Below, one piece after another: positions 1 to 12,587 of a stretch of 64,000 bases of DNA. Position 1 is the stretch's first letter. Each line of letters starts with the position of its first letter. The notes below the pieces were generated by a model. It had not been told where the DNA came from and ran no database searches. It was given only the letters and a program-made list of their open reading frames with translations. This DNA is from Brienomyrus brachyistius (lineage: Eukaryota; Chordata; Actinopteri; Osteoglossiformes; Mormyridae), in contig NC_064542.1 of NCBI RefSeq assembly GCF_023856365.1, positions 21,795,838 through 21,859,837 of the forward strand. Direction: 5' to 3'. The translations under genes and the position numbers were made by a program.

Positions 1-1655
1 AAAATGGGACACCTGGCAAAGCAGGACAATTAAATTCTGCAGTTAATCTATGTGTTTAGTAATGCTTTATTTTCAATATAGTATTCAAGGGGCATTAATG
101 TATTTAGAATGGTATCAAGTTGGGATTCAAGACGTTTTTTTCAGAAAGCAAATTTTCAGTGTTCCATTTTAACAATACTCACCCTACATCAACTGAACAT
201 TTACCCAGACTACCCATGTCCCTCACACTTATATTTAAGCTCTACATTTTCAATATGTGCACCTGCCAGTGGTCCATTGCAGGTTCTCCACTACAATGAT
301 GAAAACATCATTCAGCCCCTTTAGAAAATCCCCACTGGTTACATATCTTGCATTTCTGTTCGGCCTCCACTAGGGGGAGCGCGCGCACACATTTTCACTT
401 CTTTAATGTCCAAGTGGAAAGACATCATCGATATACAAAATGTAATCAGCCTCGAAACGTTTGTAATCAGGGGTCAACACGATGGAGCTTTTGATCAAAA
501 TGCAAATTTTTACCACGTACATGGTATTTAAACCTACAAACATTTTTTCCCCCTCAATTATAACATTTAGCCACAACGACACTTTGGTGTGGCCAGGTTG
601 ACGATCACTGGCTGTAACATTGAGTAACTGTAAATTATTTTTTTTTTTGAATAACGCTATTTCAGAGTAAATTATGAAAAAAGTATAACTATTTACTCAT
701 TAAAATAAAAACCATTTATCCTTCTCCATGGATATAGTTTAAAAAGAAAAATTCGACTCGGAAATTCCGGCAGGAAAACCCCTCGATTTGGAGACACAAA
801 CTAGACCATGTGCCCACAGCCAAAGGCCTTGGAGGGGCATGGATACCCTGACAGGTTCAGGGGGGGGCAGCGTTTTATTGGGGCCCCAAAGTCACCTGTG
901 GGGTGGTCAAGGTCACATTTCGTCAGAGTCCCCAGCATTTCGAGCCATGGCTCTGCTCACGGCAGCCTATCCGCTGCCAGATCACAGTGACTATGCTCAG
1001 CTGAACACGCTGCGGTTGTGCTTGCAGACTGCGCTCACCAAGAAAGCACGGGGGTCTCGCCCTGGTCATAGCTCAGGGGTCTGCCCACTGGAGCATGCTC
1101 AGTGCGGTCCGGGTCTGGACAATGGCTGTGGTTTGATGGCAGACCACAGACCTATGGGACACGCGCCGTGTCCTTGGCATCCATGGCAACTCGCTGGGCG
1201 GAGCAGCAGGAGAAAAAGCTCTGGCTGGTGACCTGTGCCGCTTCAGGGGACATGCAACTACGTGCAGCACCCATGCGTCAGACTAGACAGCCGGCTCCTT
1301 TTCAGCCTGAAAAAGGTCTTGCGCCGCCTGCAGCTGCTCTAACCGAGTCCCTACGCAATGTCCCCCCCCCCCACGGGCTCCACCACAGCTGCTCGCCAAC
1401 TCAGCGACAGACCGAGCTGCGCCCGGCAGCTCCACCACAGCAGAGCAAAACCCGATATTTCCTGTAAGCGAGCAGCAGTAGGGTAGACAGCTGGCGGCGT
1501 GGGGCGTGACATACTGGGCGGCTCGAGCAGAACCGGGGATTTGGTCTCTCAGTTATTCCACCTGCAGCTCCAAATCTCAGCAGATTTACCGATTCGGTGC
1601 AGCGATTCAGAGCAAGCTGTAGGTACAAGTGCGAATAATCAACCTGTAGACAGAG
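1..1655. other. No gene recognised; GC-richer patch near 1.0-1.6 kb
   Basis: Several open frames occur here but none shows a domain, a splice pattern or similarity to a family I know. The part from about 1,000 to 1,600 is richer in G+C and CpG than its surroundings, which could mark a promoter region for the short candidate exon that follows. The rest is AT-rich. Confidence 0.4.
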
Positions 1656-1796
1656 ATGGCGGAAAACGCAGCTCCTGTGGAGGTGAACGCTGCACTGTCC
1701 TACCAGGAATTCCCACCACCCAGAAAGGTCATCTCATCTGACAGTTCACACAAAGCACCTTTGCATGCATTATTGATGGCCGCGGAGACGATGTAA
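1656..1796 (+). CDS. Candidate short first exon or small ORF, unidentified
   Basis: A 46-codon frame starts MAENAAPVEV at an ATG in a good Kozak context (cagagATGGcg), just downstream of the CpG-richer patch, and ends at a TAA. A possible splice donor (GAG|GTGAAC) lies after codon 9, so the real product could be a short first coding exon with later exons to the right. I recognise no family and found no partner exon. Chance is a real alternative. This is a weak call based on start context and local composition only. Confidence 0.15.
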   Translation: MAENAAPVEVNAALSYQEFPPPRKVISSDSSHKAPLHALLMAAETM

Positions 1797-3310
1797 TCCT
1801 GCCATGATGTGATCACCGCTAAGACATGCGACTTCCTCAGAGCTGCATGCAAAACGAGTCGTTTTTGCGAACTCTGGCTAAACACACGCAAGAAACAAAC
1901 GCCATCTTTCCCAGTCGCAGCAGCACAGCCAGATGGTGCCCAGCTATTTATGATGGAGTCGTTCCCAGGCCGGACACAGTAATCCAGGACATAGCCGTCA
2001 CTCACAGCTGATTTCCAGGCGTTCCATGTGCGCTTAGAGTCGGAAGGAAAACCAGTATTCGGGATCTTTCCTACACTACCTAAACTTTTAACGTTTCACT
2101 GTGTGAGAGACAGATTTCATATGCTGAAAAGGTCACGGCTCTTTGAAGCTACGTGGTGCACGACCCAGGCTGATGCCAGGCTGGGTACTTCAGAAGGAAC
2201 AGACACCATGACTCCTGACCCAGGCACTGGTAGCTAACGCAGCAACACAGGAGGACCAGGTGGTTCTGGGTTCTGAGGTGCACCCCTTCAGCGTTCATAG
2301 TGAGCGATACGGTACGATCAAACGATTGTCTGACAGGTATGTGTGTGCGTGGTTAGATCAATCGGAGGACAATAAAGTCAAATGAATTTGTTTCACTTTG
2401 TTCAACTGGTCTTAGCAATGTCACAGGTCATTTAAAAACTGTAGTGTGGTTTTTGTTCGCAAACAGAATTGTTACGGAACTCAGCTGATTTTCTGCCTGC
2501 CCACCTGCATAATTTCTGCCAACACTATTAGCTGGAATTTGGGACACATGAATAGCGACCCATGTAAGGCCAAATCACAGACAAGTGTCTTCACACACAA
2601 ACACACACACAATAAAGAACGCCATTTAAAACATATGAAAAAGAGGCCTGAAGTTTCCAGTTTCCATCAAGTCAGTTTCATGAAGCTGAGAAAACCGGAG
2701 TCGATGTCTTTGATGGCTGTTCCGGAACGTTCTTCAGAAACAGCATCTGGTTTTGGAACTTAAGCTTAAATCACTGGTGATTTAATCACTGGTTTCCAGA
2801 GCAGCACATTTGTATATAAATATAAATATAGAAAATTTTGCTATGACACACATTTCTTGGTAATACTCCTCCCTCCAGATAACCCCTAACCCTAGAAACC
2901 AGGCTTCTACAATGAATGTTCCATCAAACCGGAGCTCCTGTAGAAATGCATCTGAGATGTTCGAGGCTCATTCAAGAACACAGGGGCCACAGCCAGACTG
3001 CAGCCGTACCTCAGTGAAAACGTGATATATCTCGGTAGTGCGTACAGAAAGGGCAGTGCGGTTTCCAATGAGGTACAAGATATACTTAGACAAGCTGGCT
3101 CTGTGACACGGGTTCTGGGGGGACAAACACAGACCTGGCTGTGAGCCTGTGGCAGACAGCAACACCTCCACAAAAGGCAACAACGCAGTTTCATTCTGTG
3201 AACGTTTAGGAGACTTGGACAGTCCAACCTGACCACTAACATGCAAGATGCTTTCCTAAAACAGCCGGGCAAACAAAAGGAATTTGAAAAGTCACGCGGT
3301 GATTTCAAGT
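1797..3310. other. No gene recognised
   Basis: I see no domain, repeat family or RNA gene that I can support here. Open frames on both strands lack family features and splice signals in sensible order. Confidence 0.4.
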
Positions 3311-3530
3311 TGCATTTTACTTATTTAACAGACACTTTTATCCACCGCAACAAACATTTTCAGTTTGATTTATTTATGTATTTTCTAAAATCGGAACAAT
3401 CAGACAATCAGGGGGTAGGAGCCCTGCTCAGGGGCCAACAATGAAATTGCTCTGCGGATATGTGGATCTGAACCAATACCCTCCTGGTCACAGGCACAGC
3501 ATCCTATCCGAGCCACATTCCGCCCCTACA
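3311..3530. repeat. Degenerate fish retroposon pieces (LINE/SINE tail type)
   Basis: Bases around 3,315-3,370 resemble the widespread fish retroposon tail (a diverged form of cagacgcttttatccaaag). Bases 3,405-3,520 resemble the reverse-oriented V-SINE/LINE block with 'gagccctgctcaggggccaaca' and 'ctgaaccaatacc'. Both are heavily diverged. No ORF is intact. Confidence 0.35.
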
Positions 3531-4399
3531 GTTAGCGATGCAGTGCAGCAGACACCATTATCCAGTGGGTTAAACATAAATACCCAAGCAGCTTTTACTC
3601 TAACAAAGGAGGTTTCAAAATTTCCAAGTCAAACATTTACATGAATATTTTGACATTTTACACTGCCATAGTGTTACAGAAGAGCAACTCTCAAAGAGGA
3701 AGTGCTAAAAACAAAGAGGATGAGACGTTAGAAACTTCCTCTCCTAATAGCAAACCACATGACAAAACCCATTGGGAACACCCCCCCTGCCGCCCCGCGA
3801 AACACAGCCTTCACAAAATACTGATCCCAACCAGTATACGAGTCCGCACAAGCAGGGGAACCACTAGGTCACCACCATGACAGCGCTATACCGCTTGGGT
3901 CACCCACACCGTCTCCATCACGACCCACCAGGAACGTTGTGAAGTAATAACGACAGCCAGCTACCCTTCGATCCACTCTGTATAACCAGGAGATGAGGCC
4001 ATATGGGTCCGCAGCTCAGCGTCAAGCCCATAGTACAGTTAACCCTTTAGCATCGCGACTTTCCCCGTTGTGGTTCTGATATATCGCTGGGGTGGCATAA
4101 GAAATCAAGCGGGAGTTTTTTTTGGGAGTTTTGCGAAAACTACAAACGACACAAGAAGGCCAGTAGATGACAACACCAAAAGCTCAGTAATCCATAAACG
4201 CTTAAAATATATGTACACTGTTCTCATGTGATATCTCACCATGATCTTGTGATATTTGTATCCTAAACCCCGTGATGTGGAAGGGTGGACTAGACTAGTT
4301 CTCGTGACTAGACTACTGCAACCCCGTACTAACAGGTTTACCAACTTCTGCAGTCAAATCCATTCAAATAATTCTATACAAAGCAGTACGTCTGGATTT

Positions 4400-4905
4400 C
4401 AACAAGCCTAAACTATGTCAAAACAGCTCCTTGATTCTCTTCACTGGCTCCATATTGGTGCTCACATCAAGTTCAAGCCTTTGGTTCTGTCTTGCAGGTC
4501 CATCAATGAACAAGGACCCACCCCCATCGAGAGACTTCTTAAGACCCTAATCCCATCTCGCCATGAACCACATCCAGTCATCGGATTCTCATTCCGCCTT
4601 AAAGAACCCCCTCAATACCCATCTGTTCCAGGAACCGCTCCCTTTTCCCCAAATGTCCTTTGAATTGTACTTTCCTTGCTGATTTGAATAATTGTCTCAT
4701 TAGGTTCTTGCTTTGCTTGGGAGACGTGTCATCCTTCCTCTGATCCACTTACGTTTGTACCTGTGCATTCACTGGGAACTCAGCCTAGCTGCACTGATGC
4801 CCAATCAACTCCCCAACGGTCACATGTTTACAATGTGCAGTTCACCTCACTTCTACATTATTCTGAACAAAAGCATCTGCTAAATGAAGAAAATGTAAAT
4901 CTCGG
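4400..4905 (+). mobile_element. 3' end of an L2-like LINE, decayed
   Basis: The frame at 4,415-4,663 reads LLDSLHWLHIGAHIKFKPL, matching the last conserved block of L2-type reverse transcriptase ORFs (LHWLPV.ARI.FK.L). It is followed by a short 3' region that ends in the typical 'catctgctaaatga..aaatgtaaat' tail. The frame is interrupted and the 5' part is missing, so this is a 5'-truncated dead copy. Confidence 0.6.
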
Positions 4906-5639
4906 TTCAGCACATCCTTCACAAAGCAAGACTTTACATATGTGACCCATCATCACGAAATGAGTCGTAAGTCGCACTGGTAGAAATACACCCATAAGAC
5001 CCATTTTGTGGTGACGGGTCACACATACCAAACCCACTCACTGCCATGTCTCTCTTACACAGACCAGAACAGACGATGGTCATGTGTATTTCAAAATACG
5101 CAATAACTGTGGCAAAGTAATTCTACCAGTCTACACTTATAAACAAAATGGAAAGTACTGATAAAACAACAAGTTATTAAAAGAAAACAGTATATACAGC
5201 ATTATGGGAATAAAAATAAAGTTCAAAATTGTGATCTTAAAGCATACTTCCTGTCTCTATACTTTGGACCTGAAACACGAATCGTGGTTTGACATCTCAT
5301 TTAATGCTGGTGTGATAAGTCACCTGACACACTATCCCACAGGGTTCCTCCCTAACTGAAATGATGATAATTCCTCAGCTGAAATGAAACCAACTACAAG
5401 TTGGGCTTCCTCAACTAGTTAAACAAGTCAGCTCTGCGAAACCAGTTACAGACTGTCATTACACAATAAAAATCCTTTCACATCCTTCATTCTCCAAGTT
5501 AAAGGAACTTGAAAGAAGAATTAATCAGAAGTTGGTCCACGTCATGAGACTATAACACTACAGAAGCAGCAGTTGGAGGGATCTCTCCTGTATTTTCTAG
5601 CAGTATTTCTGTTTCAAGACAGCAGCTGATACTTCAGAT

Positions 5640-5740
5640 GTCCATCCATTTTCACACAGCTTTTCTCGGTGTCACTGGGGAAGCGAAGGAGAGTATCCCG
5701 GACAACACGGGGCTCAAGGCAAGGGTACACCATGGATACT
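5640..5740 (+). repeat. Diverged copy of the Alu-like fish repeat (CATCCATTTTCC family)
   Basis: The order 'tccatccattttc', 'gcttttctcggtgtcactgggg', 'gagtatcccgg' and 'ggctcaaggcaaggg' follows the first 100 bases of the repeat that is well preserved at 39,126. It lies in what should be intron 1 of the XK-family gene. Confidence 0.45.
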
Positions 5741-5803
5741 GAAGATGTGTTTCGTGGGACTTAAACTAAGATCCATCTCCTACAAGGCGATTATGTTCCA
5801 TAC

Positions 5804-6144
5804 CTGATAAGAGGACCCATCAGGAGAAGATGAAGGAAAAGAACGAGGGGGCGATCTCTCCCCAGGTCTCGGTGGATGAATGTCAGCGCCAGCTGCGTCA
5901 GGACGGACGGCACCAGGACGAAGGTAATGGTCAGACCCACCCAGAAGTCGTCGTGACTTTCATGGTAGTAGCTGCAGAGCACGGCGGCGCTGACGAACTC
6001 GGCGCAGTACAGAACCGCGGCGATCAGCACGCCCCACGGCGGCTGAATGTTACTGCGGTCTGCAACCAAGACCGAGCCGTTCTGGGCGCGCAATGTCGGT
6101 ACCTGCTCTCCGCAGTCTACAATCTCGTTTTCCGGAACTTCCAT
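5804..6144 (-). CDS. XK-family membrane protein (XK/XKRX-like), coding exon 1
   Basis: This exon encodes the N-terminal 113 codons of an XK-related multi-pass membrane protein. The family includes the Kell-associated XK protein and phospholipid-scramblase relatives such as XKR8. The ATG at 6,144 (MEVPENEIVDC) is preferred because it has a good Kozak context (acgATGG) and the frame upstream has no other ATG. A hydrophilic tail of about 42 residues leads into a first membrane segment (GVLIAAVLYCAEFVSAAVL) and a second (VGLTITFVLVPSVLTQLAL). The family signature FIHRDLGRDRPL follows, then LLLMGPLIR. The frame ends at a good donor (CAG|GTATGG, exon end 5,804, phase 2), the place where XK-family exon 1 ends. 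No later exon is seen to the left, so intron 1 exceeds 5.8 kb and the gene leaves the window. The LYC.E block and the long N-tail look closer to XKRX than to XK, but this is inference. Confidence 0.85.
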
Positions 6145-7589
6145 CGTAACGAAAAAGAATGTAACAGTTGTTTGACACAAAGTCACCACAGCAACGCAAA
6201 AGTAGCGATTTCTTCGCCGCGGATCAGCCTGTTTCTGAGCAATGGGCGTTGTCAGCTTTGCGCCAGACTTATTCTACTTATATATCTCGCAATTAAATGT
6301 AGAGCGACATGCTAGTATTACATTTAAAAATTTATATACTCTAACTCACTTTTTTGTATCGATCGCTGTATCAATTGAGAGTCGCCTGTATATCAACTGG
6401 TATCTACTAGATCGCATGCTGCTTGACTTCATCACATTAAATATCAAGCAAAAACTGGGCAACTTTAATTCTTCGCTCCGCTGTAACGACGTTACTGACG
6501 ATTACACACCGGCGCCTGGCCTTAAAGAAACATCACATTACTGATGATAAGGAGAAATAACTAAATCATTATGTGCCATTAACACCCCGCATAGTCCATT
6601 CCTCAACAACTGTGTAAAGAAAATAAAAACATGCAGGCCCTAGCTTGGAGGCACAAAGGCGCAAGGCCAAAGACGGGAAGATGCCTGCTTAACCTACCGC
6701 GTCATCTGTACGGATTAACTGACACTTTAACGGCACTGTGTTTATAACGACGAAAAATATAAATCGAAACCTATCAGACTAGTGCACACTTGGGTGTCTG
6801 TAGCACCGCCACCCCACAAACCCTCCTGAAGATCCGAGTCAAGCGACAGGCCAAGTGGCCCCATTTCAAGGCGAAAAAAACAATCCCATCCAAAGTCACG
6901 TTCCACACCGACGCCATGCTAGCCCGGCCACGTATCGGGCTCAGATCTGGCCCCAAATAATCTGCTGGGGCCGCAGCGTCCAGAAATGCTTACACTGCAT
7001 ATCCCCCCCCCCCCCCAAGCCTTCGGCTCTGCGGCTTCCCCTGGGTCCTAAAATCCAACTAGTCCAAACCAAAGCATGCTTACTAAATGCTACATTTAAA
7101 CTCACAAAGCTATATACCGCTTAGGGCAGGTTGCGACAATTCTTTTCTACAATGGCCACACCCGAGCTTCACCGTCTCACATTTACCAACGTTGATGTAA
7201 TCTTGTAACAACCACGTTCCTCCCCCAGATTTTCTGCAGGCCTATAGAAGTAAATAAGACGTAAAAAAATGGTTATATACCCCGAGGACAGCATATGGCC
7301 CAAACAGAAGAATGCCTTTGTTATTGCACATTTTTAGAACAATATGCATCACCTGGAACTGATACTAATTTAAAAAAAAACTCAATACAAAGAGTAAGAA
7401 ATTAAAAAATAAATTTAAAATATGCTATATAAAAAGTAGAATATGCTGTATAGAATAGCTAGTTACATAGGTAAATAATATAATTTATTAACATAATACA
7501 ATGATTTGCACATTAAACAGACATTATTGCACATGACATGCAGTCTTTCCTCCAGAGGTTTGCATGAGAAGCAGGGATGGAGCAGCTTC
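6145..7589. other. Upstream of the XK-like exon; no other gene seen
   Basis: This holds the 5' UTR and promoter side of the XK-like gene, then AT-rich sequence. A C-tract lies at about 7,002-7,018 and an A/T-rich stretch at 7,340-7,500. No second gene, RNA gene or clear repeat was found. Confidence 0.35.
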
Positions 7590-8009
7590 TCACAACAGAC
7601 AAGTAGCAGGCGAGTAGCTCCTCGCTGCTGAGAAGCATCGGGTGGGGAGCCGGTGGGCTGAGCTGCGAGAAGAACAGCAGCAGACATAGTGTCTCATGGT
7701 CCAGAACCTGAGGCTGAAGGTTTCTCCAACAGAGAAGATTCGTCTACTTCTGCCAAGAGGTCCCGGACCCTCTTCATCTCCTGGGGATCCTCGTCTGGGG
7801 TGAGTCCTTCCAACACCTATTCTGTCTCCAGAAGGATCGTCCTCACCTCGGGCATCCTCCACACTGTGAGATCGCGCCTCTACCGCCCGGAGATGGGCCA
7901 ATGCAGCCGGATGCATGGCAGAGGGCTTGGCCCTTGTTGGTAGTCCCTCAGAGGGAACGTTGGAGATAAAGGCTGTCGGGGTGTTTGTGGAATCCTGGTA
8001 TTCTGTCAA
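7590..8009 (-). pseudogene. Unidentified coding-like fragment
   Basis: A 139-codon open frame exists on the minus strand. In an overlapping frame the segment LEGLTPDEDPQEMKRVRDLL, followed by AEVDESSLLEKP, looks more protein-like (acidic and helical) and then meets a stop. The two frames suggest an old frameshifted coding sequence, perhaps transposon-derived, lying next to the LINE remnant at 8.5-9.2 kb. No family is recognised. Chance ORF is possible. Confidence 0.2.
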
Positions 8010-8485
8010 GTGTATAGTAGTGAGGAGGAGTTAAAACCCCAGGGGCAGCCTTTGTGCAGGAAATACCCCAGAAGGGCACTTTATTAGGGATGCAACAGAG
8101 GGGAGTAGGTGAATAACTGAGACTTACAGAGGGCTCAGGCTTATGACACACAACAATGCCAGGACTCGGGCACATAGGACAGAAGGGCATATAATACAGA
8201 AGGGGCAAGTGCGAGCAATAACAATAAACTCAAAACAAGGCATTGGAAACAGCTGGAGTAGTAACCAACATAAGGGCGCAACAGTGACATCTGCTGGCCA
8301 AACAGAAACAGGACGGAGTTGATGGCAACAGGTGGACATGTCTTCTAGTATATCTATGGCTTCACAAAAGCATTTCAGTGGAGCAGTGACAGGATGGCAC
8401 AAGCTGCTGGAGAGACAGGCGGGTTATTTTAATTGCCCTTAAAAAGTACCGCCACTGCTGTGCCTCCTTGACCAAGGTGGTGGTG

Positions 8486-9160
8486 TTAGTTGTCCATATG
8501 AGGTTCTCTGTGTTGCGGGTTCCCAGAAATGTTTAAAGTGGAGCCCCTTCCCTCATTATCTCCACTGATGTTCAATGGGGAGAGGTCCTTCTGAAATTGA
8601 TAATGGGTTCTTTGGTTTTGTTGGTTTTGCATGACTATTGTGAGACCAGGGGAGAGGTGGGTGAGTGACTGTGAGTGGTTTAACAGAGACTCCTTGATCC
8701 ACATACACATAGGCTGACTGAGATCCAGGTCGAGCAGTTTGCTGTCCAGCCTACTGTGGACCAGTGTCTTGAACACCATGCTATAGTCAATATAAAGCAT
8801 TCTCACATATGTCTCCCACTGTTTGAGATGGATAGACAGTGCTGATGGCATCCTCCATGGATCCATTTACTCTGTAGGCACACTGGTGCTGCTCCAGGTT
8901 AGAGGATGCAGTGGCTTTGCTGTGATTTGAGACCAGTTTCTCGAAGCATTTCATAATGATGGGTGTGAGAGCCACTGGTCTGTAGTAATTTAGACAGGTA
9001 ACCATGGTTTCCTTTGCACTGGAATAATGGCAGCTGTCTTTAGGTATGAGGAGATGATGGACTGGGACAGAGACAGGTTGGAGCTATTGGAGAAGACCTT
9101 GATAGCTGGTAGGCACAGTTCTTGAGCATCCTTCCAGTTATCCCACTGGGGCGGGCCACC
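8486..9160 (-). mobile_element. LINE reverse-transcriptase fragment, decayed
   Basis: Reading leftwards, the minus strand shows the order of blocks typical of fish LINE ORF2. A segment near LSLSQSIISSYLKTAAIIPV comes first, then NYYRPVALTPIIMKCFEKLV, then QHQCAYRVNGSMEDAI, then YVRMLYIDYSMVFKT. These correspond to the N-terminal fingers and palm of the reverse transcriptase, where the normal text is DYRPVALTS, FAYR.NRS..DA and LF(I/V)D(F/Y)SSAFNT. The frame shifts several times, so the copy is dead. The same LINE type supplies the plus-strand fragment at 38.2-38.7 kb. Confidence 0.8.
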
Positions 9161-9719
9161 CTCGATTCATTCACTGTCCCATTAGCAGTGACTTTTAGCA
9201 TCTTTATGAAACTTTGGAAGGTATACCTTACTACAGTTGCTTACTTTTCTGCACGTGGTCCCCAAACAATTCCTTAAGAGGTTGCTTAAGGGAGAGCTTC
9301 GTAAGTAAGAAGTAACCAGGCGCTGGGAACATCTGATCGGTTGACTTTGATGGCTCGAGGATTTATCATTTCCTCCATGCAGCAACTGCTTGACTGCGGC
9401 ATGAGAGAAAGTGGTGTTTTTTATAAATATAGCACTGCAGAAATGCTTCAAAATATTGCATTAATCAGCACTGGGGAGAAGCTAAAAATAAAATACAAAA
9501 TTAACAAACTTAATCATCTAACCGTAAATATGATTTTCGCCGTTTGGGTGTGTGAACCCATTTTCCCAGATTGTCGTTTCACACCATTTTATTTTTATTT
9601 GTTCTATAAATCACCTCCGTGCACCAATATGCGGGAATGTCATTGATACTGGGAGGAGAATTGGTCCAACAGGCAAAAGAAAAGTTGTGTTACTGTCATA
9701 ATATAAGTGAACGTGCTAT

Positions 9720-10030
9720 GCGCTTCATTACTGACAACCCACATAGCAAGATGAGTCCGAACCGGATCTGAACTAAATGTTCGGAATTCACTGTAGATCC
9801 ATAAACCAGATCTAGCCTGGCATCACTTTGCACTACGGACCAATGCGGGTCTGAATTCACTTTCTGGATTTGAAACAGATAAGGGTCATATCTGGGCCAG
9901 CTTTACGTCGAATATTACCAAATTCGTCCTGTATTTGCACCAGAATCAAACGTTAGATCAGATCTGGTCCAAATGTGGCTCAGATGTATTTTTCCAGACT
10001 GACTGCTGACTAGTTCTGCTCCAGGATCCT
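9720..10030. repeat. Probable interspersed repeat with 'gatctggcccaaatgtggc' motifs
   Basis: The block contains several variants of 'agatctggtccaaatgtgg' and 'tctgggccag', a style common to short non-autonomous DNA transposons of fish. I could not place its ends. Confidence 0.3.
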
Positions 10031-10089
10031 CATGTGACATTAAAAAAAATGAATAAATGTTTTTATTTGCCATTTGCAGAAATGTATTA

Positions 10090-10260
10090 GAATGCTACCC
10101 CATTGCTCTCTATAGCTTGGGGGTCACAGCACAGGGTCCAGCCAATGTGCAGCACCCCTGGAGCTGGGGGTTAAGGGCCTTGTTCAAGGGCCCAAGGACA
10201 TGTGACTGTCCTGCTGAGGTGGTGACCTTCCAGTCATTGGCACAGGGCTGAGCCACTCAC
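10090..10260 (-). repeat. V-SINE-like core, reverse orientation, decayed
   Basis: The plus strand reads 'ggagctgggggttaagggccttgttcaagggccc', which is the complement of the conserved 'cttgagcaaggcccttaac' core of V-SINEs. The same core is seen in forward orientation at 27.2 kb. The tRNA-like head is not clear. Confidence 0.5.
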
Positions 10261-10267
10261 CACTCAC

Positions 10268-10330
10268 ATATAGGGTTAGGGTTTGGATCCTGGATCTTAG
10301 GGTTAGGATCCTGGATCTTAGGATCCTAGA
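10268..10330. repeat. Short tandem array mixing TTAGGG and GGATCCT
   Basis: 'agggttagggtttggatcctggatcttagggttaggatcctgg' alternates telomere-like hexamers with GGATCCT units. It is too short to be more than a simple repeat. Confidence 0.6.
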
Positions 10331-12514
10331 ACCCTTGCCCAACCCAACCTTATAAAAGTATGTCTTACGGAAGGTATACTTAACTAAGGACGTTTTAGGA
10401 ACCACGTCAGAACGTTAAGGTACAGCTTACGGTAGAATAATGTAGCGTTAAGAAGAATTCAGGAAACCTACCCCTGAAGCCTTTTCTTACCTTGAGTGCC
10501 AGTGCATTGGATACGAGGTATAAGTCGTGTAAGAAAAAATGAAAACGTAGGCTAACAAAGAAAAGCGAAGCGTAATTTCCATATTTCCCACTAGATGGCA
10601 TTATGTGACAAAAATAGAAACTCAAAAGTCTACGTCACCCTTCATAGTCGTTACGATCGTTTTCACGCTTGTCTCAATGCCATTTCCACTTCCTTAGAAG
10701 ACTTCACCCAGTGTGCTTTAGAAAACACAAAATCAACCACCAAAGACGCTTCATACTTCACTCAAAGGTGATTCGTGCTACCAAAACATAAAAACAAAAA
10801 ACATAAACCAATTGAAGCAACGCAAAATACATATATTATGTGTTTCCCTGTCTTGTTTTTGCATAGTCTCCTGTTGCATGGCAAAATAGCCCAAAAGAAA
10901 AACATATGCAGCAGTAATAGTGGAAAAATCTCTTCAGCAACAACTACATCGAAATTTTACATATACATGCCCGCTTCAGTTCAAAATGACCATTTTGTAT
11001 TCGCGCTTCGTGATTCGCGGATACACAGATTCGCGGAAATTTAATTCTATTATGTTTTATTAAATAGTTTTAATGCGTGTATGTATTTTTGTTTTCTCTC
11101 TTTTTCGTGGTTAGCGCACATATAATATTTTTACAACTTAGTATTTCTGTGCGTCTTTACGTAATTTTTAATTGATCGAATACCTGTACCCTGTACGTAT
11201 ACAGTACGCGTTTCCTTTGCGTATTTTATTGAATTGTACATTGGTTACGTATATGACTTCTGTCAATAAGTTTACAGTCCCGTTCGTTTACGCATTTTCC
11301 CTTACTGTGAATGCAAAAAAAAAAAAAAAAACTACGGCCAAACTTTTAAATTAAATTAAAGTGTTTTGGGGGCATAACTGGGGTCATATTTAGGGTTTAA
11401 ACTACAGAAATAAGCACATATCACAATTTTTGTGACTCTACCAAACATCCGTAACTTTTGCTAAAATCTTATGTCAAGCATATATGTATAGATTAATTTT
11501 TCAAAATGCACCGTATTTCCATGTAGGCCTACAGTGATCTGACTTTTTTAGGTTTTGATCTGAAACGAGTATCTTAAGATCTCAAGAATTTGCTGTAATT
11601 GTATAGAATTTTGCTGGTGTTGAATAACGACTGAGGCGTAGCCTGTTCATGAATTTTGGAGGAAGTGCCCACTGTATGCTTGTTTACTTAAGGTGCATGA
11701 TTACATGTATACATTTCTGTCAGTGTATTCAATTAATTTACATTTAGCGCCTTTTTGAGTCGCCCCAAAGCGCTCTACATGGGTGTGTCACGTACTACAT
11801 TGTAGAGGTATGAAATTTACATTTTTGAAATATGTAATTTCCTACCTTTAAAAGGATATAATGGGAGGCGATGAGAGCGCGTGTGCGCAAAACATTAATA
11901 ACGAGGCCGTGTCCGTTTGAAATTCAAAAGATGGAATTTTGGCTTATTTATCCACTAATAAGTATAACCCTAAATGATACATCCGACATGTCCTTTTAGG
12001 TATGCTTTACGCATTAAACTGTAGGGGATAATGCACACTACCATGTGTTCATATTATGTGTTTTTATACTCATTTCTTTATACTAATTAACCGCCAGTGA
12101 CTTTAAGCAAGATAGATGGGCTGTTGAACATTAATTGCGCACAGGCCCGGAGTGGTTAATCGGGAGATTTACCGGTGGGCCGCTTGACTTTTGGGCCGTT
12201 CGGAAATAAAATAATTCGATTTGACAGTCTTCGCATTAGTGAATCTGAAACAGTAGCATGCACGTAAAATCCACATTTACAGTCGGTGTTCTGCCAAGAA
12301 TAAGGGACTGATTAACAGTATAGGTCAGGTATTATATATGAATTAAAGTTGCTTAATTTAAATCCACATACAGTGATCCCCTGCTGTATCGCTGATTTTT
12401 CCCCGACTCATCGCAGTTCTCTGCATATCGCGCACCTTGCTTGTGGTCCGATTGTTGTGAGCAAACTTTTTGTGAACTTTTCGTTTTGTTATAAGCCCTA
12501 CAAATTAAGGCTTA

Positions 12515-12517
<3 letters not shown>
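10331..12517. other. AT-rich intergenic DNA; no gene seen
   Basis: Nothing coding is supportable. A retroposon-like tail ('atttacatttagcgcctttttgagtcgcccc') sits near 11,740-11,790, and an A-run lies at 11,314-11,331. Confidence 0.4.

Positions 12518-12586
<69 letters not shown>
12518..12586. repeat. (AT)n(AC)n compound microsatellite
   Basis: About 23 AT units are followed directly by 11 AC units. The translated frame over it is spurious. Confidence 0.95.

Positions 12587-12587
<1 letters not shown>

Noticed and set aside
1700..2005. 101-codon minus-strand ORF opposite the MAENAAP frame
   Set aside because: No recognised motif. One of the two overlapping frames must be spurious, and neither is well supported.
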